A stretch of DNA of 64,000 bases from Chitinophagaceae bacterium (GTDB lineage: Bacteria > Bacteroidota > Bacteroidia > Chitinophagales > Chitinophagaceae): positions 868,001 to 932,000 of the forward strand of contig JADKAJ010000001.1 in the NCBI GenBank assembly GCA_016719165.1. The letters run 5' to 3'. Under the pieces are notes generated by a model that was not told the origin of the DNA, searched no databases, and worked only from the letters and a program-made list of their open reading frames with translations. A program made the position numbers and the translations under genes. Within the stretch, counting starts at the first letter, position 1; the number at the start of each line of letters is the position of its first letter. Shown here piece by piece: positions 45,859-55,982 of this stretch.

Positions 45859-45950
45859 GAAAAGAAATTTCTCCGGATTTTTTTTTGGAAAAAAATTAAT
45901 AAAACTGCCAGAAAAACAGGTTTTATTAACTTCGTTCCTGACATTATCCA

Positions 45951-47879
45951 ATGGCTGAACATTCACATCAACTCGCAGCGATTCTTTTTGCCGACATTGT
46001 CGGTTATACGGCTATGATGCAGGAAAACGAAGAAGTAGCTGTGGAAAAGATCAATCGGTTCCGCGAAGTAGTGGAATTGATCGCTGAAGAACTGAATGGC
46101 AAGATCATCCAGTATTATGGTGACGGTTCCTTATTATTGTTTCATAGCTCAACTGATGCAGCGGAATTTGCCAAATTATTGCAGGAAGATCTGCAAAACG
46201 AACCCCGTATACCTGTCCGTATTGGCATTCATATGGGTGATGTGATGGTACACAGTGGTAATATTTTTGGGGATGTTGTCAATATCGCATCCCGTATTCA
46301 ACAGCTGGCACCGGTAGGTGGTATTTATATATCGGAGATGGTGTACCGCAATATTGCAAATAAGAAGGAACTGGAATCCGTTTTTATCAGGGAGGAAAAA
46401 TTAAAAAATGTAAAAATTCCCATCCGCATATATGAAATAGTCACCGCTGGCAGTCAGCCCTTCACACAACAAGCTCCTGCAGCTGAGCCGGCTTTACCTT
46501 CTACCAATGCTAACAGTATTGCAGTGTTGCCCTTTTCTAACCTTAGTAGCGATCCGCAGCAGGATTATTTTGGCGATGGTCTTACTGAAGATATTATCAC
46601 ACAGCTTTCCAAAATAAGGGCTTACAAAGTGATCTCCCGTACTTCTGTCATGCAATACAAAAAATCGCCAAAGTCCATAATTGAGATTGGAAAGGATCTG
46701 GGTGTAGCACTGATATTAGAAGGGAGTGTACAACGGCATGGGGAACAGGTTCGCATTACCGCACAGCTTATTAATGCAATAACCGATGAACATATCTGGG
46801 CTGAATCATATGACCGGTCAATGAATGATATTTTTTCTATTCAACGAGAAGTGGCTTTAGCCATTGCTGCCGTTTTGAATACTAAACTTTCCAATAGAGA
46901 AACAAGAGAACTTGATTACATTCCAACATCTGATCTGCAGGCTTATGATCTTTACCTGCGGGGTAAGTTATTAATGGAAAACAGGAACAAGGCTGACCTA
47001 TTGACGGCCAGAGACCTCTTTACCCAGGCTGTGAACAGGGATAAGACTTTTGCGATTGCTTATTCCGGTTTGGCTGATACGTACCTGCTTTCATCTTTCC
47101 GTGGATATGAAGACCCGGTTATGATGTTGTGGCAGGCCAAAAAATATATAGATACTGCAGCCGGACTTGATTCATTTTCCGGTGAAACACAGGCTTCATT
47201 GGGATATTGGTATTTTCAGAGTTTTGACTGGCATGCGGCCGAATTAACTTACCGGAGATCTATCAGCCTCAATGCTAATCAATCTAATGTATACCTCTGG
47301 CTGGCAATTTTGCTGCAGGCGAAGGGAGAAAATGAAGAGGCGTTGAAAGTATATGATTTAGGAACAGAGGTCAACCCGATGTGGGATTTCTTACTGAAAA
47401 ATAAGATCATCGCTTTGGTGAATATGAATAATAAAGAAGCGGCACTGGAACTGCAGCACACCCTTATTGAAAGAGCCTCACATGATAGTCACCTGAAAAG
47501 AAAAAGATATGAAGAGCTTTCCAGGTTGTACTGGTCTTTCAACGATAAGGAAGAAGCCATTACTGCTGCCAAAAAATCGGGGGATCTTGCTTTGATTAAA
47601 TTCTATTCGGATGGAGACCACTCCCTGCTGGAGAAAAGACAAGATGATCATTATTCTGCTCTCCGCAACCGCAGTGAATACATTTCTCAGTTCTGGATGG
47701 GCCTCGACTATGCCCATGCCGGTGCCAGGGAAAAAGCATTGGAATGTTTTAATAATGCTATTGCTTTGAAAGAGGCCGGTATTTCATTGCTGCTCATCCG
47801 TGATTTTGAATTTTTGAATATCAAATACCTGAGTATGGCCCTTATTACCCGGAAGGTTAAGCAATTGATTAATTTTTAA
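45951..47879 (+). CDS. Class III cyclase fused to FlgO-like and TPR domains
   Basis: The 642-residue soluble protein begins with a cyclase domain (1-165) with metal ligands Asp15 (FADIVGY) and Asp58 (YGDGS), and catalytic Asn111 and Arg115 (VVNIASR). A domain at about 188-312 (SIAVLPFSNLSSDPQQDYFG) matches the FlgO-like/TolB-N-type region common in bacterial cyclase-TPR proteins, followed by TPRs to the end. The substrate-selecting positions carry Gln54 and Asn104 rather than Lys and Asp. It likely makes cAMP in response to protein partners. A TAnnTTCG element (45927-45934) precedes it. Confidence 0.92.
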   Translation: MAEHSHQLAAILFADIVGYTAMMQENEEVAVEKINRFREVVELIAEELNGKIIQYYGDGSLLLFHSSTDAAEFAKLLQEDLQNEPRIPVRIGIHMGDVMVHSGNIFGDVVNIASRIQQLAPVGGIYISEMVYRNIANKKELESVFIREEKLKNVKIPIRIYEIVTAGSQPFTQQAPAAEPALPSTNANSIAVLPFSNLSSDPQQDYFGDGLTEDIITQLSKIRAYKVISRTSVMQYKKSPKSIIEIGKDLGVALILEGSVQRHGEQVRITAQLINAITDEHIWAESYDRSMNDIFSIQREVALAIAAVLNTKLSNRETRELDYIPTSDLQAYDLYLRGKLLMENRNKADLLTARDLFTQAVNRDKTFAIAYSGLADTYLLSSFRGYEDPVMMLWQAKKYIDTAAGLDSFSGETQASLGYWYFQSFDWHAAELTYRRSISLNANQSNVYLWLAILLQAKGENEEALKVYDLGTEVNPMWDFLLKNKIIALVNMNNKEAALELQHTLIERASHDSHLKRKRYEELSRLYWSFNDKEEAITAAKKSGDLALIKFYSDGDHSLLEKRQDDHYSALRNRSEYISQFWMGLDYAHAGAREKALECFNNAIALKEAGISLLLIRDFEFLNIKYLSMALITRKVKQLINF

Positions 47880-48233
47880 TGAAAAGCTGAACGGCACACT
47901 TTGCGAGTCTGGCCTGTAAACACATATTTTCTCCCTGATTTTTTTTCTTGAATATCTGGTTACTTTTACCTGAATGAGAACTGATGTAACAGGTAAGGTA
48001 AAGCCTTCTTTACAGTTTTAGCAAAATAAGACTCTCTACCTGTCTTTTTTTTAGAATACAACCAGTGGTCAGTCTGCCAGGATTTTTCCAATTTGTCTCC
48101 TGCTTTTCAGCAACCACTTTCTTCCCACATTTTTAACCCATCATTGTGAATAACTGCCTGTTAGCCAAATCTTCTTTTATAGGCCTTTAGCTTAAATTCG
48201 CCGCTGACTTAACAATTACTTAAACAGATAACA
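47880..48233. other. 354-base intergenic region before smc
   Basis: No gene is supported. An imperfect TTACCTG / CAGGTAA inverted repeat lies near 47965-47998. TAAATTCG at 48193-48200 is one mismatch from the -7 consensus and could serve smc. No strong terminator for the cyclase gene is visible. Confidence 0.6.
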
Positions 48234-51200
48234 GTGAGATTAAAGAGTTTAGAAATCAAGGGCTTTAAGAGTTTTGCCGACAAGACCATTGTGAGTTTTG
48301 ATGACAATATCACCGGCATTGTAGGCCCGAATGGCTGTGGTAAATCTAATATTGTAGACAGTATCCGCTGGGTGATAGGTGAACAGAAGATCAGCCACCT
48401 GCGGAGTGAGAACCTGGACAGCCTTGTATTTAATGGTTCCAAAACCCGAAGTGCCAGCGGCCTTGCCGAAGTGAGCCTTACTTTTGAAAATACCCGTAAC
48501 CTGTTACCAACAGAGTTCAGCACTGTTACGGTAACCAGAAAATTTTATAAAAGCGGTGAAAGTGAGTATCGCCTCAATGATGTACAGTGTCGCCTGAAAG
48601 ACATACAGAACCTCTTTATGGATACCGGTATCAGTACTGATTCATATGCTATCATAGAACTGGGGATGGTAGATGACCTGATTAAAGATAAGGAGAACAG
48701 CCGCCGTAAAATGCTGGAACAGGCAGCAGGTATTTCTATTTATAAAACCCGTAAGAAAGAGGCAAAACTTAAACTGGATGCTACAGAGCAGGACCTGGCC
48801 CGTATTGAGGACCTGCTTTTTGAAATCAACAACCAGCTGAAGGCACTGGAAAGCCAGGCAAAGAAGGCAGAGAAATATCATGAGATTAAGAAAGATTACC
48901 GGGAAGTCAGTATTGAACTGGCAAAGGCTTCATTGGAGGGGTTCAATCTTACATACAAAGAACTGAACGAACAACAGGATGCGGAAACTGATAAGAAACA
49001 TAAGATTGAAGCGGAGATAGGAACGCAGGAAGCTGAACTGGAACAGGAGAAACTATCCTTTATTGAAAAAGAAAGACAGTTGCAGAGTATGCAGCATGCT
49101 TTCAATGAAATGTTGCAAACGGTACGCAGCAAGGAAAATGAAAAAAATCTTTCTGCCCAGCGCCTTGAACACCTGCAGGAAAAAGAAGGAAGCCTGAAAG
49201 AGTTTTTACAAAAAGCGGAAGGCCAGCTGAAAGGAATTGAAGAAAGCATTGGCTTTACCAACCAGCAGGTACAGGATGAAGAAAAGGCATTGGAAATACT
49301 GGGAGAACAACTGACTCAACTGAATAACGAGGTTAACAGTAAACGGGAAATACTGGATGAGAAGCGCCGTATGCTCGACAATCTCCGCAGCGAGTACCAG
49401 CAAATACAACGCAGCCAGTTTGATGCAGAAAAGAAAGTGGCAGTCGCAGATACATCTGTTCAGAATTTGCTAAGGGTGATACACCAGATAGAAGAGGAGA
49501 GGGTACATCGGGAAGAACAACGTCACCAACTTGATAATGAAAGAATTCTGAAAGAAAAAGAGCTGGGTATTAAAAAAGTAGACCTGGAACAATTGCAGCA
49601 GCACCAGGAAAATACTAAAGAACAGATTCTGCAAACGCAGGCGGTATTGGACAGCCTTCGCAACAACCTGGCAGATGAAACCCGTAAACTGGATGCCAAA
49701 AAGAATGAACATGACCTGTTGAAGAGCATGATTGATTCGATGGAAGGTTATCCTGATTCAGTTAAATTCCTCCACAACAATACTAACTGGAGCCATCACT
49801 CACCCATTCTTTCTGACGTACTGTATGTGAATGAAGAATACAGAACTGCGTTGGAAAATGTGCTGGAACCATACCTGAGCTATTATGTGGTAAATAACCT
49901 GCAGGAAGGTTTGCAGGCTGTTCATCTATTGGATGAGAATAAAAAAGGTAAAGCAAATTTCTTTTTACTGGATAAAGTAAACCAGGGTGATGCTGTTGTC
50001 TCCTCTCATCAATTGGAAGGTGCCATTCCTGCATTAAGTGTGGTGGAAGTTGAAGAGAAATACAAAAAACTGGCTGAACATCTTTTAGGAAATGTTTTTA
50101 TTGCTGATAGCGAAGATGCCCTTCAAAATAGCAATGGATTTGTGGTGATTGAAAAGCACGGTAAGTATGTAAAAGGAAAATATTCACTCACTGGTGGTAG
50201 TGTAGGCCTGATCGAGGGAAAGAAGATCGGCCGTGCCAAGAACCTGGAAAAATTACAGGACGAAATTGCTGCCCAGGATATGGTAGTAGAAGCGTTGCGT
50301 TCTGAAATACAGGCAAGACATAATGAAGTGATTGCCTTCAACGAAGACCTGCGGGAAACAGCTGTGCGGGAAACGGAAAGAGAAATTCAGCAACTGACCA
50401 ATGAAGTGTTTTCGCTGCATAATAAACTGGAAAACCTGCATTCGATGCAGACTAACAGCCAGCACCGCCTGGAAGAATTGAACCTTCAAATGCAGCAGAC
50501 CCATAGTTCTGTAGAAGGTGTACGTAACCAATTGGCAGAATTCAATGAATTATTACAGGCCAATTCGGCCAAACTTGCTGAAGCTGATGAAGCTTTCAGG
50601 CTAACTGAGTCTGATTACAATGAAGCTACCCGCCAGTACAATGAATTTAACCTGAATGTAACAAAGCAGCAGAGCAAAATAACCGGGTTAAAACAAGAGC
50701 TGGATTTCAAAAACAACCAGTTAAGTGACTTGCGTCAGCAGATTGAAAACAATACTGCACAATTAGCTGATACCGGCAATAATATTGGGCAATCAGCACA
50801 ATCGTTAAAAGAGATAGAAGAATCATTGCTGGAATTACTGAGAAGAAAGGAAGACGAAGAAAGAAATCTTAATGAAGCTGATCAGGCTTATTATAATTTC
50901 CGTAACCAGCTGAACGAAAAAGAAAGTTCTATACGCCACCAGGTAAAAGAAAAGGAACAGATAGAATATTTACTGGCTGCCATAAAAGACAAACTGAATG
51001 AATTGAAATTACAGTTGGCCGGAATGAAAGAAAGGCTGAATGTAGAATTCAGAATAGTACTCGAAGATATTTTGGGGGAAGCAAGATCGGGAGAAGTGCC
51101 GGTGGAAGAATTACAGGAAAAAGCAGACCGGATGAAAAAACGCTTGGAGAACCTGGGAGAAGTCAATCCCACGGCAATTGAAGCATTCACAGAGATGAAA

Positions 51201-51770
51201 AAGCGCTATGACTTCATCGTAGAACAAAAGACAGACCTGGTTAATGCCAAGGACAGTTTATTGAAAACGATCGAAGAAGTGGAAGCTACAGCGAACCAGA
51301 AATTCCTCGATACATTTCACCAGGTAAGGGATAATTTTCAAAAAGTGTTTAAAACACTCTTTACGGATGATGACCAGTGCGATCTCGTATTGGATAATCC
51401 TGAAAACCTTGCCGAGAGCGGTATAGATGTAATAGCCAAGCCGAAGGGTAAACGTCCGTCTTCTTTAACACAGCTTAGTGGTGGAGAAAGAACATTGACT
51501 GCAACAGCTTTATTATTTGCGATATACCTGATTAAACCGGCCCCGTTCTGTATCCTGGATGAGGTAGACGCTCCGCTGGATGATGCCAATGTAGGTAAGT
51601 TCACCAATATGATCCGCCAGTTCAGTGAGAATTCACAGTTTATCATCGTTACACACAATAAAATGACGATGAGTACTGTGGATGTGATTTATGGGGTAAC
51701 GATGCAGGAGCCGGGAGTGAGTAAATTAGTGAGTGTGGATTTCAGGAATTTGGAGCAGAACCAGAATTAA
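48234..51770 (+). CDS. smc: Chromosome segregation SMC ATPase
   Basis: The 1178-residue protein is full length for SMC: Walker A GPNGCGKS (31-38), two long coiled-coil arms, hinge at about 505-680, signature LSGGE (1081-1085) and Walker B ILDEVDAP with Asp1109. With ScpA/ScpB it forms the condensin that compacts and separates chromosomes; those partners are not in the window. The start is GTG at 48234, directly at the family-typical MRLKSLEIKGFKSF. It has its own terminator. Confidence 0.97.
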   Translation: MRLKSLEIKGFKSFADKTIVSFDDNITGIVGPNGCGKSNIVDSIRWVIGEQKISHLRSENLDSLVFNGSKTRSASGLAEVSLTFENTRNLLPTEFSTVTVTRKFYKSGESEYRLNDVQCRLKDIQNLFMDTGISTDSYAIIELGMVDDLIKDKENSRRKMLEQAAGISIYKTRKKEAKLKLDATEQDLARIEDLLFEINNQLKALESQAKKAEKYHEIKKDYREVSIELAKASLEGFNLTYKELNEQQDAETDKKHKIEAEIGTQEAELEQEKLSFIEKERQLQSMQHAFNEMLQTVRSKENEKNLSAQRLEHLQEKEGSLKEFLQKAEGQLKGIEESIGFTNQQVQDEEKALEILGEQLTQLNNEVNSKREILDEKRRMLDNLRSEYQQIQRSQFDAEKKVAVADTSVQNLLRVIHQIEEERVHREEQRHQLDNERILKEKELGIKKVDLEQLQQHQENTKEQILQTQAVLDSLRNNLADETRKLDAKKNEHDLLKSMIDSMEGYPDSVKFLHNNTNWSHHSPILSDVLYVNEEYRTALENVLEPYLSYYVVNNLQEGLQAVHLLDENKKGKANFFLLDKVNQGDAVVSSHQLEGAIPALSVVEVEEKYKKLAEHLLGNVFIADSEDALQNSNGFVVIEKHGKYVKGKYSLTGGSVGLIEGKKIGRAKNLEKLQDEIAAQDMVVEALRSEIQARHNEVIAFNEDLRETAVRETEREIQQLTNEVFSLHNKLENLHSMQTNSQHRLEELNLQMQQTHSSVEGVRNQLAEFNELLQANSAKLAEADEAFRLTESDYNEATRQYNEFNLNVTKQQSKITGLKQELDFKNNQLSDLRQQIENNTAQLADTGNNIGQSAQSLKEIEESLLELLRRKEDEERNLNEADQAYYNFRNQLNEKESSIRHQVKEKEQIEYLLAAIKDKLNELKLQLAGMKERLNVEFRIVLEDILGEARSGEVPVEELQEKADRMKKRLENLGEVNPTAIEAFTEMKKRYDFIVEQKTDLVNAKDSLLKTIEEVEATANQKFLDTFHQVRDNFQKVFKTLFTDDDQCDLVLDNPENLAESGIDVIAKPKGKRPSSLTQLSGGERTLTATALLFAIYLIKPAPFCILDEVDAPLDDANVGKFTNMIRQFSENSQFIIVTHNKMTMSTVDVIYGVTMQEPGVSKLVSVDFRNLEQNQN

Positions 51771-51818
51771 TGAACATTGAACAGGGTGTAATAAAGTTTG
51801 AAAATTTTGTAATATCTG

Positions 51819-51845
51819 AAAGCCCGGTAATGCCGGGCTTTTTCC
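51819..51845 (+). terminator. Rho-independent terminator of smc
   Basis: AAAGCCCGG (51819-51827) pairs with CCGGGCTTT (51833-51841) around a 5-base loop, followed by T residues. It lies 49 bases after the smc stop. Confidence 0.9.
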
Positions 51846-51976
51846 TTATAAATGATGCTGTATGTAAACAAATATTGGATTTCTATTCTAAATGATTTAG
51901 GTGCTTTTACTATTTGTTCTCCCTGGAATTTCAAGAACTCTTTATAAGGTTATTAGAAATTAAATAACAAAGACGT

Positions 51977-52315
51977 ATGCGTACTATCATCTTATTATTC
52001 GCTTCCAATGTCTTTATGACCTTTGCCTGGTATTATCATTTAAAGCACCAGGGCTGGCCGTTATGGAAAGCGATATTGATCAGCTGGCTGATCGCTTTAT
52101 TTGAATATTGCCTGATGGTGCCAGCCAACAGGTTTGGTAAAGTGGATGGCTTCAATCTCTTTCAATTGAAAATGATCCAGGAGGTAATTACCTTACTGGT
52201 TTTTGCAGCCTTTGCGGTATGGATTATGAAAGAGCCATTTCATTGGAGATACCTGGTAAGTTTTGCATTCCTGATGGGGGCTGTATATTTTATGTTCAGT
52301 AACAGGTTTGGCTAA
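51977..52315 (+). CDS. DMT family (DUF486) membrane protein
   Basis: The 112-residue protein has four membrane helices and matches the DUF486 family: FASNVFMTFAWYYHLK at the N-terminus, then SWLIALFEYCLMVPANRFG and LVFAAFAVWIMKEPFHW. These are small EmrE-like proteins of unknown substrate. It stands alone; a short intergenic region separates it from smc. Confidence 0.9.
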   Translation: MRTIILLFASNVFMTFAWYYHLKHQGWPLWKAILISWLIALFEYCLMVPANRFGKVDGFNLFQLKMIQEVITLLVFAAFAVWIMKEPFHWRYLVSFAFLMGAVYFMFSNRFG

Positions 52316-52337
52316 ACCAGCAAAGAATTTTGAGTAA

Positions 52338-52604
52338 TTAAATCCGGTCTGCTGTAAATGTTTTTTGTTGTTCCCGTTGTTTGGCCCTTCTGTTGAAGTC
52401 TGATTTCACTTTGTGTACAATAGCAATAAGGCAGAAATATATACCCGTACATAGCAAAAATGCTGCAACGATAGCCCAGAAATACCAACTTGAATCCTTT
52501 TTTAGTTCAAAAATTGCATAGAAAGTAATCAAAGCAAATCCAATAAGTGCTGAAAACCCAATAAGAAGATTGGAAACGTATTTTTCGGAATGGGAGTTTG
52601 GCAT
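52338..52604 (-). CDS. Small membrane protein, unknown
   Basis: The 88-residue protein has two hydrophobic helices (about 10-33 and 39-63) and a basic C-terminal tail rich in Arg, Gln and Lys. I do not recognise a family. It converges on the DUF486 gene with a 22-base gap. ATG start, with no sign of a partner gene. Confidence 0.7.
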   Translation of the reverse strand: MPNSHSEKYVSNLLIGFSALIGFALITFYAIFELKKDSSWYFWAIVAAFLLCTGIYFCLIAIVHKVKSDFNRRAKQREQQKTFTADRI

Positions 52605-52675
52605 GATTTGTCGTTTAGATTTAGGACTACTATTTTGTAAAATTAAGCAAAAAATAATGTTATGTTAATGATGAC

Positions 52676-52704
52676 TTGTCCCGCTGATTATTTTTTTACT
52701 TTTA
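52676..52704 (+). promoter_or_regulatory. Bacteroidota-type promoter candidate
   Basis: TTG (52676-52678) and TACTTTTA (52697-52704) are 18 bases apart, one mismatch from the consensus, 16 bases before the redoxin ATG. Confidence 0.35.
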
Positions 52705-52720
52705 TACCATAAACGGATAT

Positions 52721-53305
52721 ATGAAAAATACAGTTTTATTTATATGTTTTTTACTTTCGGCATACACTGTTATTGCACAGGAAAAACCAGAAGGATTATT
52801 TATTTCTTCAAAAGCACCTGATTTTAAAGCAAAAGATCAATTTGGTAATGAGATCCGCCTCAAAGATTTATTGAAAAAAGGTAAAGTGGTTCTTGTGTTT
52901 TACAGGGGACAATGGTGTCCATATTGCAATAAGGAGCTGTCAAGATTGCAGGATTCACTGCAATTTATCAGGGACAAAGGAGCTGAAGTAGTAGCTGTTT
53001 CGCCAGAAAAGCCGGAAAATGTAGCCGTGACAGTGGAAAAGACAAAAGCCGAATATCCCATACTTTACGATGAAGGATTAAAGATCATGAAAGCGTATGA
53101 CGTGGAATTTGAAATGGAGGAAAACACAGTTACCCGTTACCGTAATGCAGGGCTGGATATAGAGAAGAATAACGGAGCCAATGGCAGGTTTCTCCCTGTT
53201 CCTGCAGTATATATTATTGATAAGGAATCAACGGTTACTTATCGCTTTTTTGAGCCGGATTATAAAAAAAGGCCCAGTGTAAAAGAACTTCTTAAAAATT
53301 TATAA
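52721..53305 (+). CDS. Secreted AhpC/TSA-type redoxin
   Basis: The 194-residue protein has a signal peptide ending VIAQ and a peroxiredoxin-like thioredoxin fold. The active site is YRGQWCPYCNKEL with Cys66 and Cys69 in a CxxC pair, typical of the peroxiredoxin-like family that carries thioredoxin-style cysteines. It would reduce hydroperoxides or disulfides in the periplasm. It converges on the methyltransferase gene, with only 4 bases between stops. Confidence 0.92.
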   Translation: MKNTVLFICFLLSAYTVIAQEKPEGLFISSKAPDFKAKDQFGNEIRLKDLLKKGKVVLVFYRGQWCPYCNKELSRLQDSLQFIRDKGAEVVAVSPEKPENVAVTVEKTKAEYPILYDEGLKIMKAYDVEFEMEENTVTRYRNAGLDIEKNNGANGRFLPVPAVYIIDKESTVTYRFFEPDYKKRPSVKELLKNL

Positions 53306-53309
53306 CCGG

Positions 53310-53984
53310 CTATCTTTTCTTTTCTGTTATAAAACACAGGGATTGTGTTCTTACAGTGGAGCCTTCATGTTCTATAGGAGGTTCATTTACAAGTACACCA
53401 TTGATGTAAGTAAGGTTATTTTTATGCGAAAGTAATTTCCAGTCATCTTCTGTATAACCCCGGAATCCATATCTGGTGAAAGGCATATACTGCATGCTTT
53501 CTTTGGTACGGACAGTTGTACAGAATTTTCCCTTTGGTTTCAGTACCCGGTGAATTTCCTGCAGGTGTTTATCCGGCTCATCCCAGAAATAAGCAACATT
53601 GATACAGAAAATCCTGTCAAAGCTGTTATTGGCAAATGGAAGGTTGTCGCTCTTTCCTTTTGTAATGGTGAGTCTGCCGTCGGCAATGGCAGCCGGATTA
53701 TTTTCTTTAGCAGATTTTACCATCGAGTCAGAAAAATCAATACCTGTTATCTTCAGGTTATCTGCTTTTTTTAAAAGTTTATCGAAGAATTTACCATTGC
53801 CAAAACCTATTTCCAGGATGGAGTGATTGTCTGCGATCAGCATTTCATCTAAAGTAAAATCATAGAGAAATTCATTTGCCTCATTCATTTTTCGGGCAAC
53901 TTTATGTCCCATTGCACCGTTGGGTTTACGGAGTTGTCTGGCAATTGCTTTTAAACGCATTTGTTCAATGAATTTTTTAAGCAT
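53310..53984 (-). CDS. Class I SAM-dependent methyltransferase
   Basis: The 224-residue protein has motif I ILEIGFGNGKFF (56-67), a following acidic-strand ITGIDFSDSM, and a Methyltransf_11 pattern (RIFCINVAYFWDEPDKHLQEI). The acceptor is unknown. It is the last gene of a likely four-gene unit, starting 24 bases after the Asp-box protein gene. Confidence 0.9.
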   Translation of the reverse strand: MLKKFIEQMRLKAIARQLRKPNGAMGHKVARKMNEANEFLYDFTLDEMLIADNHSILEIGFGNGKFFDKLLKKADNLKITGIDFSDSMVKSAKENNPAAIADGRLTITKGKSDNLPFANNSFDRIFCINVAYFWDEPDKHLQEIHRVLKPKGKFCTTVRTKESMQYMPFTRYGFRGYTEDDWKLLSHKNNLTYINGVLVNEPPIEHEGSTVRTQSLCFITEKKR

Positions 53985-54008
53985 AAGGTTTATTTTAGAA
54001 TTATGAAA

Positions 54009-55046
54009 TCATTTCCACACAATCTTTGCAATCTTCCCGTTGCCACCGGCGAGAAAAACCGTTTTTCCTTCTTTTGCAGCCCTCACAACATGAAATCCTT
54101 CCTTACTTATCCACTCCCAGTTCTTTCCGCCATCTTTTGAATAATCAACACCATTGAGTCCGCAACTGTAAACCTTCTTCTTTGAAAAATATTCTACACA
54201 GCTCCTGTAGCCATGTGGGGCGATTTCCGGCACATTCCATGTTTTTCCTTTATTGGTGGTATAAAAACAGTTTTTGGTAACAGATGTATCAGCGTTAAAG
54301 TCACCACCTGCAATAATCATTCTTTTTCCTCCTCTTAGTTTATGCGTATCCCACACAGCCACCGAGTTAGCCCCGGTTGTTTCTTTGCCCTGAATGACTG
54401 GTAAGATCACCGGAGTTTTTTTTGAAAATAGTCTTGATTTTAATCCTCCGCTTACAAACACCGCTTCATCTCTGTCTAATACACGGACATTAGTTCCACT
54501 TGCTGCAAAACAGGCTTCACCACTGTCTGCAACTGGTCGTTTTTCGAATGGAATATCCTGCCAGCTGATTCCTCCATCAAATGTTCTGGCGATAAAAAAT
54601 CTTCCCTCCACAGGATCCCCAATAACGATGCCAGCCTGTTCATTCCAAAACTCCATTGCATCCAAAAACATGCCTTTTGTTTTATTTTCGTAGACAATCT
54701 TCCAGGATTCTCCGCCGTTATTAGTTTTTAAAATATAGGCTGGGGCATCTACACTCATTACTATGGCAGTATTGGCATCAAATGCTTCGATGTCCCGGAA
54801 GTCATTCTTTTCAAATCCTTTGACCACTGACCATTTCCATGTTTTTCCACCATCAGTAGATCTTCCAAATGTCCCATTGCTGCCGCTTACCCAAACCACA
54901 TTATCATTTACAACACTTAGCCCGCGGATGCTTGTCTTTGTACCGAATGTCAGTACTTCAACATGTGGTGATTGAGCAATGATCATTTCGCTTAGAAGCA
55001 ATGCAGCGGAAAGCATAATTAAAATACGATTAATTTGTCTGCTCAT
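54009..55046 (-). CDS. Secreted Asp-box (BNR / Ycf48-like) beta-propeller protein
   Basis: The 345-residue protein has a signal peptide and five Asp-box motifs (S/T-x-D/N-x-G-x-x-W) at about 63-70, 108-115, 155-162, 263-270 and 303-310, giving a predicted beta-propeller as in Ycf48-like and sialidase-type proteins. No sialidase active-site residues are evident, so an enzyme role is unlikely. Its start overlaps the metallophosphoesterase stop by 17 bases, indicating translational coupling. Confidence 0.88.
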   Translation of the reverse strand: MSRQINRILIMLSAALLLSEMIIAQSPHVEVLTFGTKTSIRGLSVVNDNVVWVSGSNGTFGRSTDGGKTWKWSVVKGFEKNDFRDIEAFDANTAIVMSVDAPAYILKTNNGGESWKIVYENKTKGMFLDAMEFWNEQAGIVIGDPVEGRFFIARTFDGGISWQDIPFEKRPVADSGEACFAASGTNVRVLDRDEAVFVSGGLKSRLFSKKTPVILPVIQGKETTGANSVAVWDTHKLRGGKRMIIAGGDFNADTSVTKNCFYTTNKGKTWNVPEIAPHGYRSCVEYFSKKKVYSCGLNGVDYSKDGGKNWEWISKEGFHVVRAAKEGKTVFLAGGNGKIAKIVWK

Positions 55047-55965
55047 ATTTGATCATTGTTCTTTTGGATGTGCCATTGTCAAATAATTCAACAATTGCAT
55101 AGGCAGGTTCAAATTCCTGGAAAGCACCTTTCCACCAGTTACCTGAAACAGCGCCATTGCAATAATATTTGATGCCGAGATAATCAATTTCATCCTGGAG
55201 GTGAATATGGCCACTGATGCAGACTCTTATATTCGGAAATTTCAGGAATATTTTTTTTAATTGGATGAAGTCTGTATGCATCAGGTTTCGCTGGATCTTC
55301 AGGTCGCCGTTAGATTCTGTTTTGTCAAAAAATAAGCCGGCACAAATGGAAAGGATAGGAATATGCGAAACGAGGCAAATGAATTTACCGGCTGGTGCTG
55401 ATGCTAATTCCTGTTGCAGCCAATCCAGTTGTCCCGTATCCAGTTTTGCTATATATCCGCCAGCGGGGTTAAGTTGTGTACTATCCAATACTATAAAGTG
55501 CCAATTCCCTTTTGTAAAACTGTAATACCTGTTCTTCATTTCCAGGGTTTCTACCACCCATACTTTCCCGTACAGCCGGTCATTTTCGGGTCGGTCTTGT
55601 TTTATAAACCATCCCCAAATATCATGATTACCGATGCAATGATATACAGGCAGGCTGTTTTCACGCTGTAAAGTGCCTTTAAAAAGGTTCCATTGTATTT
55701 CAGTATTTTGCTTGTCTGCACCCAAAGAATCCATGATAGCATCCCCACCGTTAATGATGAAATCAACTTTCGGTTTTAGTTGTTGCACATGGTGTAATGC
55801 TTTTGCTGTGCCGGTCTCTGGAATAAGACCAGGTTTCAGGTGCATATCTGTGAGGTGTGCAAATCGTAACGATTTTTTACCGGTTTCTTTTGCAAAAGCA
55901 AAAGAGGGGAGCAGGCTGCTGCCAATAACTGCTGCCGACCTTTGAAGAAATTTTTTTCTTTTCAT
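55030..55965 (-). CDS. Calcineurin-like metallophosphoesterase, secreted
   Basis: The 311-residue protein has a leader (KKFLQRSAAVIGSSLL) and a metallophosphoesterase domain with all metal motifs: Asp40 and His42 in HLTDMHL, then GGDAIMD, GNHDIWG, VSHIPI and SGHIHLQDE. It would cleave phosphoester bonds at the periplasmic side; the substrate is unknown. It lies 17 bases after the rhodanese-thioredoxin gene and overlaps the next gene by 17 bases. Confidence 0.92.
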   Translation of the reverse strand: MKRKKFLQRSAAVIGSSLLPSFAFAKETGKKSLRFAHLTDMHLKPGLIPETGTAKALHHVQQLKPKVDFIINGGDAIMDSLGADKQNTEIQWNLFKGTLQRENSLPVYHCIGNHDIWGWFIKQDRPENDRLYGKVWVVETLEMKNRYYSFTKGNWHFIVLDSTQLNPAGGYIAKLDTGQLDWLQQELASAPAGKFICLVSHIPILSICAGLFFDKTESNGDLKIQRNLMHTDFIQLKKIFLKFPNIRVCISGHIHLQDEIDYLGIKYYCNGAVSGNWWKGAFQEFEPAYAIVELFDNGTSKRTMIKYEQTN

Positions 55966-55982
55966 TGCTGGTATTGAAATAA

